A stretch of DNA of 64,000 nucleotides, from the NCBI RefSeq assembly GCF_040802235.1, contig NC_133166.1, forward strand, positions 116,450,991-116,514,990, given 5' to 3'. Origin of the DNA: Manis javanica (lineage: Eukaryota > Chordata > Mammalia > Pholidota > Manidae). A program made the position numbers and the translations under genes. The notes beneath the pieces were generated by a model. The model saw only the letters and a list, made by a program, of their open reading frames with translations, did no database searches and was not told the origin of the DNA. Positions 26,201-39,300 of the stretch are shown piece after piece (position 1 is the stretch's first letter; each line of letters begins with the position of its first letter).

Positions 26201-29200
26201 GACTGAGTTGCAGCGAGATTGGGAACACACCCAGGAGCATGAATCGGGTGAAGGGGAATCTGGAAAAGGTGAGGGGACAAGCCAGAACCGCGGAGGCTTC
26301 TGGGAAGTAGCTGGGGACTGTGGCGAGAGCAGTGTGGGCATAGAGAACGGAGATGGAAGGCAGGCTGCAGGATGCTAGGAGGCAGTGTGGGGCACTGCTC
26401 AAGCTCCTGGGCTCTGGAGCCAGACCCTGGACCTGAACCCTTGCTCTGATGCCCATCAGCTGTGTAACCCTGGGCATAGTCATTTAACTTCTCGGTGGTT
26501 CAGTGTTCTCGACTATGAAATGGAGACCACAGTCTCTCCCTAAAAGCATTATTGTAAGAATTGGCTACATATGGATAATGCCCTAAGGAGAACATGGTTG
26601 TATTATATCACCAAGTGAAGAAAGTTATGCCAAGGCTTGCACGGAACGTGCGGAAGAGAGATCGGAGGTGGAGAGTCAGGAGGTCTTCTCAAAGCACACC
26701 TGTACGGAGCAGAGGGAGGCAGGGCCCTCGGTCAGGAACCACCTGGCAGGGAGGCTGGCACGGGGAGCAGTGCTGGGGGAGTGGCACAGAAGAGGAGGGG
26801 GCTGGAAAAGGAGGACGGAGCCTCCAGGAAGGCTTGGCTGCAGCGGTGCCAGCACCTACCTCTCGTCACCGTCTGCCCGCCGCTTTGATTCTTCCTTCCC
26901 CTCCGCGTTCCCAATCTTCCCCCTAAGCCATCCCAAGATCCGGGGGAATCCAGCCCTCCAGCCCTTTATTCTCCCCAGGCACCTGGCGTCCCCGCAGATC
27001 AGTCGTGTTTGCGAGCTGGGGGGCAGAGGAGTTTGGGCTCATTGGCTCCACGGAGTTCACGGAGGTGAGTGGGCCTCGCCGGGTCGGCGGCCGAGGGGAC
27101 TTCTGGGGCGGGGCACCGCCGGGCTGACGGCACCCCTCCCACGCGCAGGAGTTCTTCTGCAAGCTGCGGGAGCGCACCGTGGCCTACATCAACGTGGACA
27201 TCTCGGTGTTTGGTATGCGGGGCGGCTGGGCTGTTGGGGAGAGGAGGGAAACGAACGGGCTGCAGCCCTTAGTGTTTCTTGGATCCTCCCACAGCCAACA
27301 CCACCCTGAGGGCGCAGGGGACGCCCCCGGTCCAGAGCGTCATCTTCTCTGCAGCCAAACAGGTGGAAGGAGGAGGGGCTGGAGGGGCTGGGGCGGGTTA
27401 GACGGAGGCTGGCCTTGTGGAGCACACAACACTGTATAGACTGGAGACTTCGGTGGGCGGAGCGCCCCTCCTGGATGTTGGGCCTGGGGAGGGCTGGTCC
27501 CGAGACTAGATTCCCCTCCCGGTCAGATCCTCGCACCAGGCCCCGGCGGCCTCAGCATCTACGACAACTGGATCCGGTATTTCAACCGTAGCAGTCCAGC
27601 GTACGGCCTGGTCCCCAGGTGAGCCCAAGGCCGAGACTGGGGCCCCAGGCGGGTGGACTGACCTAGCGCCCTCCAGCCCGACCTCATCTTCCTTCCCGCA
27701 GCCTGGGCTCTCTGGGAGCTGGCAGCGACTACGCACCCTTCATTCACTACCTGGGCATCTCCTCCATGGACATTGCCTACACCTATGATCGAGTAAGCGG
27801 GTGCCCCTCCGTCCCCCAAGTTGGTACCTTGCTCTGCCAGCCCCCTCCTCTCCTTCGGGCTTCTCTAGTGCAGACTGAATTCGGCTTCATTCAGTAGCTG
27901 TGCTACCTTGACCAAATAAATTTCTTCTCTTCACTGAGCGTCTGTTTACACTCATCGATGTTATTTTATCAAATTTAAGATACTACTAATTGTAAGATGC
28001 ACCATTATACTATTCAGGAGAGGGAAAAAAACCCCACTGCCAATAGTTGTAGGATGACAACATCAACTGTAAGATGCATCCTTCCGGGGATCCCGAGGTA
28101 AAATTGAAGAAATGTTTACCCTGGAATAGATTAAATAGTATAAAATGGAATGGTTCATAGCATCGCGTGAAGCTGAAACGAGATAAGGGATGCAGAATGC
28201 TCAGCCTGTGTCTCCTCTTGATGCTACAAAGAGCGCTCTTTCCCTCTCATGGCCAAGCCGCTGGGTGGTGGGGCTGGGATTTGAATCCTCCCAACTCCAA
28301 AGCCCCAGGCTCTTCTTCATATGAAGCAGGAAACTGGCACCTGATACTTATTACTTATGTGATGCCAGGTGAGTTACTTAATCTCTCTGAGTCTCAGTTT
28401 TCTCTTCTGTAAAGTGGGAATTCTAGAACCTATCTCATGGATGTGGCAATGGTTTGAAATCCTGCCCCAACATTGTAGCTCACTGTAGGTATTCCTCCTC
28501 CCACTACCCACCCCAAGCCCGTCACCTCTGGACTTTATTCCCTCAGAGCAAGACCTCAGCCCGGATCTATCCCACCTATCACACAGCCTTTGACACGTTT
28601 GGTTATGTGGACAAGTTTGTGGACCCTGGTGAGAAGGGGGCAAGGTGCATCCTGACACCCCTGGACAAGTGTGGGCTGAAGATCGAGCCCTGGCCTTGTC
28701 ACCTTCCCTGCAGGCTTCAGCAGCCACCAGGCTGTGGCCCGGACAGCAGGGAGCGTGCTTCTTCGGCTCAGTGACAGCCTCTTCCTGCCTCTCAATGTCA
28801 GTGACTATAGTGAGACCCTCCGCAGCTTCCTGCAGGCTGCCCAGCAGGACCTCGGGGTCCTGTTGGAGAAGCACAGCATCAGCCTAGGTACAGAGCCGCC
28901 TTGACATTGGGGCATGGGGAACCCCACACCCCCAAGGCTGAGATGCTGCCTGTTCCCCACAGGGCCTCTGGTAACTGCAGTGGAGAAGTTCGAGGGGGCG
29001 GCTGCAGCCTTGGGCCAGCACTTATCAGCGTTGCAGAAGGGCACCCCTGAGTGAGCAAGGGCAGCAAGCAGGTGTCTGGGAGGGTGGCATCCAGGGGAGG
29101 TTGCAGGCTAGCAGCTGGGCTGCTGACTCCAGAGTGACCAGAAGGTCCTGCCACCTCCAGCCCCCTGCAGGTCCGGATGCTCAATGACCAGTTGATGCTC

Positions 29201-29774
29201 TTGGAACGGAGCTTCCTGAGCCCACAGGCCTTCCCTGAAGAACACTACTACAGGTGAGCCTGTCCCAAAGCTCTTGAGAGGTGCAGAGGGGTGAGGCTGG
29301 GCAGTGGCACTCACCTGAGGGAGAACATCAGAGCTCTGCTGGCCTTTAAGAATTACACAGCACAGCCCCTTGACACAGCTAGGAAATCAGGCTCAAAAGA
29401 GGGGAGGCAAGTCGGTCAAGGTCATCCTAGGACTAGAAGCTGTATCTCCTTCCACCACCCCAGCTTTCGGAGGTAGTGGGAAGATGCTTCTGTGTCTAGC
29501 TGTACACAGGAGCTGAGCCCATTCCAAGCTGAGACTCTCCTTTCCTGGCCCCAAATGACCCAGCTTCTCCTCCATTTCTCCTGTCAGCCATGTGCTCTGG
29601 GCACCCCACACTGGCTCTGTAGCCACGTTCCCAGGCTTGGCCAATGCCTGCTCACGGGCCATGAACACAGGCCTTGGATCTGCAGCCTGGGCTGAGGTAC
29701 AGAGGCAGCTCAGCATCTTGGTGGCAGCCCTGGAGGGCGCAGCAGCCATCCTGAGGCCTGTGGCTGACCTCTAA
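20220..29774 (+). CDS. NAALADL1: NAALADL1, type II membrane zinc peptidase of the PSMA family
   Basis: M28 metallopeptidase-like ectoenzyme (ileal peptidase I100 / NAALADase L) that acts as an exopeptidase at the intestinal surface. Eighteen exons: 20220-20419, 20502-20674, 20753-20874, 21252-21374, 23072-23355, 23455-23559, 24290-24375, 24490-24609, 26979-27064, 27149-27212, 27295-27362, 27527-27618, 27702-27792, 28547-28628, 28714-28887, 28963-29050, 29161-29253, 29588-29774. All junctions are GT-AG; total 745 aa (human 740). A single signal-anchor lies at about residues 7-27 ([20 protein letters not shown]). Zinc-site residues by alignment to PSMA are all kept: H373 (GNHRDSW), D383 (VDPSSG), E421/E422 (WGAEEFG), D450 (INVDIS) and H550 (PTYHTAFD). 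PA and dimerisation domains follow the family order. Intron 4 and intron 8 hold L1 and L2 copies. The gene looks functional and ends tail-to-tail with SAC3D1. Confidence 0.98.
21740..22020 (+). repeat. L1M 3' end with GAAA-rich tail
   Basis: 'gggagttactgtttattggg' and 'tctgaaatggttaggatagt' match L1M 3' UTR text. It ends in a (GAAA)n microsatellite at about 21978-22018. Lies in NAALADL1 intron 4. Confidence 0.75.
22330..22920 (-). repeat. L1M LINE fragment, antisense
   Basis: Antisense L1 phrases in order: 'cattcagtacattcataata', 'tttctgtctctatgaatttg', 'catacgatatttgtcttttt', 'tatccatcaatggacactgg'. Lies in NAALADL1 intron 4. Confidence 0.85.
24850..25570 (-). repeat. L2 LINE fragment, antisense
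   Basis: Begins 'gcctgctgtgtgccaggtga' and 'gcactggagatgccacagtc', continues through 'tggtgaagggttttaatcaa' and 'ggaccagggtgggggcagcg', the order found in long antisense L2 copies. Lies in NAALADL1 intron 8. Confidence 0.75.
25625..26060. repeat. L1M-derived sequence
   Basis: Phrases 'acaagagttgcaaaaataat', 'cctcatataccctttactca', 'atcaggaaattaacaatttt' and 'ttctttgcctttcgtgatcc' match old L1M 3' sequence. Lies in NAALADL1 intron 8, followed by unique sequence. Confidence 0.65.
26385..26590 (+). repeat. MIR SINE, near full length
   Basis: Reads 'aagctcctgggctctggagc', 'cagctgtgtaaccctgggca', 'ttctcgactatgaaatggag' in MIR order. Confidence 0.85.
28300..28480 (+). repeat. MIR SINE fragment
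   Basis: Contains 'gagttacttaatctctctga', 'gtctcagttttctcttctgt' and 'aagtgggaattctagaacct', just upstream of NAALADL1 exon 14. Confidence 0.8.
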
Positions 29775-30234
29775 CCCCAGCCTTCATTCCTCAACTCCCC
29801 ACCAGCCTTCACCATCACCCTCTCCCATTCCAGTTTTCTTTGGGGGTGTCCCTGTCTCCCCTGAGGCTAGGACAAGGCATGACCATGGGACCCTCTCAAG
29901 CTTCTATGGCAAGACCTCAGGGTGCCACCAGCTGTGGACATCTGAGGGGAATGACAAGCTCTGGATGGAAATCTCCCACATCCTGGCTCTTGGTTGCCAG
30001 AGGATGAAGGAGACAGGATGGTGGGGAATGGCAAAACCACCAACTGCCCTTAGTGGGAGGTGGGTAAGGATAGGATGCACAATGCCAACTTCAGATGCCA
30101 GCTCAGGGACCACCAGTGCCAGCCCTTGGGGCCAGCAGGGAAACTGAGGCCCAGGGTAGACAGGGCCTTGCCCAGTTTGGGTTTCTTTCCCTCCATATCC
30201 CTAGTGTGTCTTAACTCCTCCCTGCCCTCCCCCA

Positions 30235-30240
30235 AATAAA
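30235..30240 (+). terminator. NAALADL1 poly(A) signal
   Basis: AATAAA 460 bp after the NAALADL1 stop and about 100 bp before the convergent SAC3D1 stop codon. The two 3' ends therefore face each other closely. Confidence 0.8.
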
Positions 30241-30341
30241 TCAAGCCTAACTACTGATCCTTCAAAACCAGTTTTTTCATTATGTAGAAATCACGAAAAA
30301 AGGACCTATGTGCTCAGACCCAGTTCTGGGCTCTGGAAAAC

Positions 30342-32640
<2,299 letters not shown>

Positions 32641-32790
32641 CGGACCATTGGTCAGCCGCCGTTTGGCTTTAGGCATCTCCCCAAAAATAAGTACGCCCTT
32701 CTTCTTTGGTTTCCCCTGCATATCTTCTACCAAACAACCTGGCTCAATCGGCCTTTCTCCACTGTTTCCATGGAGACCATTCTCCCCACT

Positions 32791-33123
32791 TTCTAGATCT
32801 GGGGTCTGCAAATTTTTTCTGCAAAAGGCCAGATGGTAACTGGGGATTTGCAGGTCGCAAGTGGTCAGTCAACTCCAAAACTATTCAATTCTGCTGGTGT
32901 AGTGGGGAAGCAGCCATAGACAATACTAAACCAAGGAGTCTGGTTGTGTTCTGACAAAGTTTTATTTTTAGGTATTTAAATTTCAAGTACTTTCACCTGT
33001 CACAATATTCTTTCGATTTTTTTCAACTATTAAAAATGCAAAAACTAGCTCATAGCTTTACAAAAAAAAGGCAGCGGGCCACATTTGGCTGCAGGCTGAA
33101 GTTTGCAGACCCCAGTTCTAGAT
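32791..33123 (+). mobile_element. hAT-Charlie-type non-autonomous transposon with intact target duplication
   Basis: The element spans 32799-33115. Its ends are perfect 14-bp inverted repeats (CTGGGGTCTGCAAA at 32799-32812; TTTGCAGACCCCAG at 33102-33115). It is flanked by an identical 8-bp duplication TTCTAGAT (32791-32798 and 33116-33123), the size hAT transposases make. Internal phrases ('aaggccagatggtaactggg', 'aagcagccatagacaatact') match a well-known mammalian MER-type repeat. No coding capacity. Confidence 0.9.
32961..32966 (-). terminator. Candidate SNX15 poly(A) signal inside the hAT element
   Basis: AATAAA on the minus strand, 416 bp past the SNX15 stop codon and the first canonical hexamer I find in that direction. 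It lies inside the hAT copy described at 32799-33115. Confidence 0.5.
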
Positions 33124-33381
33124 GGGTGAACAGATAGTTGAGTGACCAGAGCTGTTGCCCACACATCAAGACAGGCAGGATCAGAACTGTGAGTCTCTGT
33201 TTACAAGGTGGCAGGTGTGACCAGGGAGCTGAGAATTCATTATTTTTCTTTCTTGGTCCAGTTACATACAGCAATGGCCCCTGGAGTTACAAGACCAGGA
33301 GACAGGGCCAGGCCCCAGGGAGAGGAGAAGGGGATGGCTGGCAGTGCTGGAGCTAGAGTCCTGAGGAAGGCCCACTCCCTC

Positions 33382-36300
33382 TCATGGTGGGAGTTGGGAC
33401 AGGTGCAAGTGCAGGATTTCCTCTGCCCGCTTCAGGTACTCAGCTGCCTTCTTCTTCACACCCTCCTGGCGGGCAGGTGATGGGTCACCTACAGAGAGAG
33501 AATGGCTCAGCTGAGGTACCTGAGTTCAGAACCCCTCATCTAGCCCTATACAATTCACAGAGCATCAACATGTGTCTTTCTCCCCTCTCTGGGAATCAGA
33601 TCTATTCTCCCCATTTTGAAAATAAGAAAAGTGAGGCCACAAGAGGTAAAGAAACTGCCCAAGGTGATACAGCTGGTCAGTGAGAAGCAATTCTGATCCT
33701 GGACGTGCTCTTTCACTCTCCATTCCCTTCCCTGCACCATATGGACCCTCCAGGTATCCTCCTTCCAGTCCTACTCACCAGGAACTCCCTGAAGCAGGAT
33801 GTGCACCCCATCCCGGTAGCCCTGCAGAGCTGCGGGGTAGGCTCCTGCCTTCTCATCCTGCAGGGCCTGGGTGATGAGCTCTGTGGCCTGGCTCAGATAG
33901 GGGGGCACAGGTATGCCTTTCTCCTCCTGCCCTCCTGGCTCCCAGGGCTCTTGGTCAAGCCTTTCGGACTCTGCCTCCATCGCTGCCAACTCGCTTACAT
34001 GGGTAGGACTGGGGCCTGCACTTTCTGCAATCAGACAGAGGAGACTCAGGTCCTCCCTTTCCCAGGGCCTGCTGCCTATCCCCAGACCTCTCCTGCCCAT
34101 CAGGGTACCAACCTGGGTGGAGGGGAGCAATGCCTGAGCAGCCCAAAGCCACTTTTGCCCAGCAAGCTAGATCTACTGATTGGGAGAATCAAATGCTTCT
34201 GCAAACACAGCCTTACCTTCATAATTCTTTCTTTAAGTACATATTAACATTAGCTTGTGAGCTCTGCATCACTGCCACCCTCTTGACTATAGTTGATCTA
34301 CAAACCCAAGAACTCCCTCAGCAAAGTTTACTGGAGGATGCTAGACCAAGTCTGCCAAGCCAAGGGGGGAAATGCTCCAAGTCTTGGAAGCTTAGAATAA
34401 CAGATTCAGAGCATCTCAGGGCTTTTTTTAGGTCTTACGATTTCAGCGGAGTCCCCTAATAAAAAGACAGGGAGTGGTAGGTATTCTCACATTTCACTGA
34501 AAAATGTTCATTATATCCCCAGGACTGGCAAAGAGGCAAACAAACGTCTTCTCTGCAGTTTACACAAAAGAAGGCTGAAAATTGGTGACTCTTTGGAGAA
34601 AAGGCTTTTGAAGGGAAGGCACAGGAGCAGGAGGCACCATGGCACACCTCTGGCCTGGAGATGGAAGGGCAGGCATCTCTCCAACCCATCCAACTGACCC
34701 CATGAGGAGACCAGGGCTCTCCTGCAGGAAGGGAACATGACATCTCACTTCCCAGCTGGACCTACAGCCTCCCCTGCATTGCTGATAGAACAGAAGCTCT
34801 AATGCGTGGTTTAAGAGTTTGGTATATGTAACAAAGAGAGACGTGCTGGCTCCTTGCCTGGGGAATTCTGACGCTGAAAGGCTTGCTGGAGGTGCCCGCA
34901 ACAGTACAGCAAGGAGATAAGGCAGCATCTGAACAAACTGCACTTCTAGGATTTGTGGGAGCAAATATCTGTGAGTTTTCCCATGGGCCAAAGAGTGTCT
35001 CACGGAGCCGCCTCTGAGGAGTCTAGACTGGCTCCTGCCCAAGCATCGGGGGCTCAGCTGGAGTCAGGTGGGGCATTTGGACGCTTGCCTCCCAGAGGCT
35101 GGGTACATCAGTCCCAGGGACACCACCCTGCTTTTCCCTTCAGTTCCAACCCTGGAGCAGTTTGACACTGAGGTCCTGATCTGGATGGGCCCCGGGGGTG
35201 AGAGGACTCAAATGCCTGAAACCGATCAAAAAGTCACGTGTCTGATAAGGAGGACACCAGAGGGTGAGGAAGGGAAGCCAACAAAATGGGCTTAAAAAGA
35301 CTGTTGAGAAATCCAAAGTGGAGTTCTTTCATGATGATCCTGAAGGTGAGATCAGCCACCACAACACTCCAGTTGCAGTTAACAACATAAACTCGCGGAC
35401 TTTTACTATGAAACGATCCAGTGTCTTAGAACATGGGACAGTCAGGGCCCTGGATCTGAACAAGGACCAGATATCCAGCAGTGTGGGGGCCCATCTCTGG
35501 TGCCCCCACATGCCAGCAGCTGCTGCAGGGCCTTCCCCTGCCTCTCTGAGCCAGCCAGGAAACCCCCACCTTGGGCTTCCAATGGAAGGCACCCAAACCT
35601 TCCTAGGGCAGTGTGACTCTGCTCATCCCAAAGCTTTCTCAGGGAGAAGATCCTATGATGGGAAGTGGCTCACTTGGCTGCTTATTGTACTGGCATCCAG
35701 CTGACCAAGCCCTAAGCCATGAGCCCTGGCACGGAGCCATGGCTCCACGGGAAGGGGCACCTGCTTCCAATCCTCATGGACGCTGCCATCCATTTGCCTG
35801 CAGGGAGCACCGTTCTCATTCTTTATGCAGGCTAGTTGGTGGCTCCGCCTGCCTTCTGCCCCAGAGGACTTCCTGCCCCAGCCCCCCTCTGCTGGTCCCA
35901 GCTTGTTACCTTCCTTGGAGAAGGGGTCGAAAAGGGCCAGCTCAGCCTCGGTGAGGTGCCCTTGGGCAGGGGAACCGGACGCCTCCTCGATGCTCCCACA
36001 GTTGAAGAGCAGATCCAGGGCCTCCTGCGCAGGGCTGGACGGCGGGGGGTCAGCTAAGGAATAGATTGTTGGGGACAGTCATGCCTGCCGCTACCATTTC
36101 CCAGATCCCAAAATTGAATTACTTTCTCGCTAAACCATTGCAGCAACCACAGGCATTGATGAGCCCACTCTCAGAGTTTGTACCCATTTTAGAGATTAAG
36201 AAACTATAGCCTAGAGAAGGAAAATGATCGATCCAGAGTTCCTCAGCAGGTTAGCAGTGGAAGAGCTGGGATCTTTCTACTAAGCTCACTGAGGAGGGAG

Positions 36301-39300
36301 TGTGCCCACCCCAACTCCAGCCTTGGCTCCCTCATGTACCTGGCACCTCCAACTCCTCGAGGCCTCTCCTCTCGGCAGGAAGCGGCTGGGGCAACCAGGG
36401 CTCCTCTGGCTGCAGCCGGGGCTCATCAGGGGGCGGTGTGGGGATCAGAGGGGGTGGCAGGATGGGCAGGTCCCTGGACACTTCAAAGGGCCGCGTCACC
36501 TCCCCGCCCTGCAGGAGAGAAAGACCAATATGGGGTGGGGGTGGGGGTAAGTCACAAGGTGCAGCCTGGTGGGCAGGTAGGCCTCCCAGGTGTTGAGGGG
36601 ATTGGGCAGGTACACATACCTGGAAGAACTCCTTGAGTTGGGGGCTGTTGTTGAGTGCAGGGATGTGCACAGTGAAGCGAAGCAAGTCCTCAGCTCCCTT
36701 CCGTCTCTCCTCAATCACTGAGGCTTCAAACCGGCCTGCAGCCCCCAAAACAAGGGATGTGGAGAGAAGCAGTGACACACAGAGGTCTGTGGCCCTCACA
36801 CCACTTTTCCTGGTTCTGCCTGAGAGGATCTGCGCAGTCGGCTGCCCAGCAATCTTCCCTGGTTCTTCCCAGGGTGGGAGGGCTTGTAAGGAAGGCCCAG
36901 TCTCCCCATTCATCTGTTTGTCAGATGTTTATCAAATACCTACTATGTGCTAAGTTCAGAAGGTCAATGAGAGAGAAGCAAGGTCTCTGCCCTCATGCAT
37001 ATCACATCCTAGACTGGGGAGCCAGGCAACCAGCAGGAAACAAATTTGTTCCAGATGGCTTTGATGTAATGGGGAGGATGTAGGGCTCAGAGAGAAGTGA
37101 CTTGCCCAAGGACACACAGCAAGCAGCTCTTTTTGTACAGTGTCACTGCTCAGTTCCAGGAATCACATGGACTAATCTAATGCTGGCCCGGTTATCATGC
37201 TGCCGGGAGGGGGAGCCTGCTGTACTTCCCCACTGCCTGCATAACCTGCCAGCAGCAACCCCTCACCTGGCTGGAAGAGAACAGTTCCTGTGAGTCAAAA
37301 GACCCCCATAACAGGTCAGCCCTGTCCAAATGAAATACGGTATGAACCACATACATAATTTACAATTTTCGAGTGGCCACATTAAAAAAAGTAAAAAGAA
37401 ACAGGTTGATTTTAATAAAATATTCTATCTAGCCCAACATATCCAAACTATTCTCATTCAAAACTGTAATCAATACATAAACTACTGGGCTAGTTCATGT
37501 TCTTTTTCTAGTGTGCATTCAACCCATCCAGCACATCTTAGTTCAGTCTCACCACACTAACGCTCTGCAGCCACATGTGGCTTGTGGCTGCTAGTTTGGG
37601 ATAGCAAAGGTCTAGAGGAAACACCAGCTTGTGGACAGGAATTCCGGTTCTGCCACTTACAGACCAAGGCCCTTTGTCTCTCTGGGCCTCGGCTGCCTCA
37701 CCTTGAAAACGGGGCTAATAAGGATAGAATGTTAAAGGGCTGGAAACACAGTAAGGGCTAGGCTGCTCTGAGCCTCAGTTTCCCCATCTGTAAAATGAGC
37801 TATCTCTAAGGACAATTCCAGCACTCTGAGCTGTGTCTTCATAAGGTGTTTTGTTGGGGGGACCTCCCCCTTGCAAGCCCCCACCAGCAAGGTTCCCTTT
37901 GCCCAGCTCTCCCTCCATCTTCAGCCTGAATGCCTTGGTCAGCGCTCACCAAACACCTGGGCTCGGGGGAAAGCAGGGAATTCCTCAAGGCGGCGGAAGA
38001 GGTTCCGGTGGGTGTAGGCCAGGTCTCCATGCAGCTTCCGGAAGTCGCTGTACCGCTTCCAGACCACCACCTGAAAGGGACTGGAGGCTGGACCCTGGAC
38101 CCGGCCAGTGATGGTGGGAAGCGGCCTCCCCAACCCCCAGCCAGGCCCCCGGGCATGTGCTGATCTGAGTGCAGCACCCCTTCTCCCAGGAGGGAGCAAG
38201 GGGATTGGTCTCCTCGCAGAGTTACCAGCTGTTTCCTTACTGCTTCCAGATCTGGAATCAGGGAAAGGTCCCTCTTCCTCCCAGGAGCCTCACCTCTTTG
38301 ACGTCCTCCGGGTCCCTCTTAGAGATGAACTGAGGAAGAAAGGCAAGAACCAGGTGAGACCCAAGACTGACAACTGACACCCCATCACCCTGTAATATCC
38401 TGAGAGGCCCCAGGTGCCTCCCAGCCCCTGCAAAGCGGCAGTGCCCTCTGGCTATTGGCCACTGGTATCAAGGTGTCCTGGCTTCAAGGCTCTGAGTGTA
38501 ACTTGGAGCAGTTTTCCTACCATGTGCCTCAGTTTCTTCATCTGTTAAATGGGAGGATCCCTAAAGGTCCTCCAGACCACTCCATCCTCAGCCCAACTTT
38601 ATCTCATTTCCTTCAAAGGGCCAAGTCCCTGCATCCCCTTCTGAAAACAAAGAACCCCAACTTCTCTAAAGAATGAGGTTCCTAGGAGACACTCCTTCCT
38701 TAAAGGAGGAAGCCTCTGTGGGCAAATACACTGGGATGCAGCAGAAACCATTGCTGGGTTGTGAGCCCTGGAAGAGCAGACAGGGGTCTAAGGTGGAATG
38801 AAGACTCCATTCTCACTATGTCATGTTCATAATAATTAAAAAAGAACATCCTACAGGTTGGAGTACTTGCCAGTTTTCAAAATATCTCCTTTTCATTGTC
38901 CTAGATCCCAGGGAGGCAGACGTGATTAACATGCCCATTTAAAAGATGAGGAATTGGAGGCTCAGAAGAGGGGACATATCCTGTACAAGATCATACACAC
39001 ACAGCAAGTAAGAGGGACTGCTAGGGCTGAAACCCTGTCCTTTGCTTTTTGAAACAGACTTGTCTAAAATACTGTGGGTAAAAGAAACTGTATCTGAAAA
39101 CCACTGATGAATGCATACCTGGCAAAGGTGTATATATGTGTGTATATATATTATACCTTAATATATAAAGAATGCCTACAAATCAATACTCAAAAGGTAA
39201 ACAATTGAACTTTAAAAATTGGGCAAAATGCTTGAGCAGGCATCTCCTACAAAAGATGTTTGAATGGCCAATAATCACATAAAAATATACTCAACATCAT

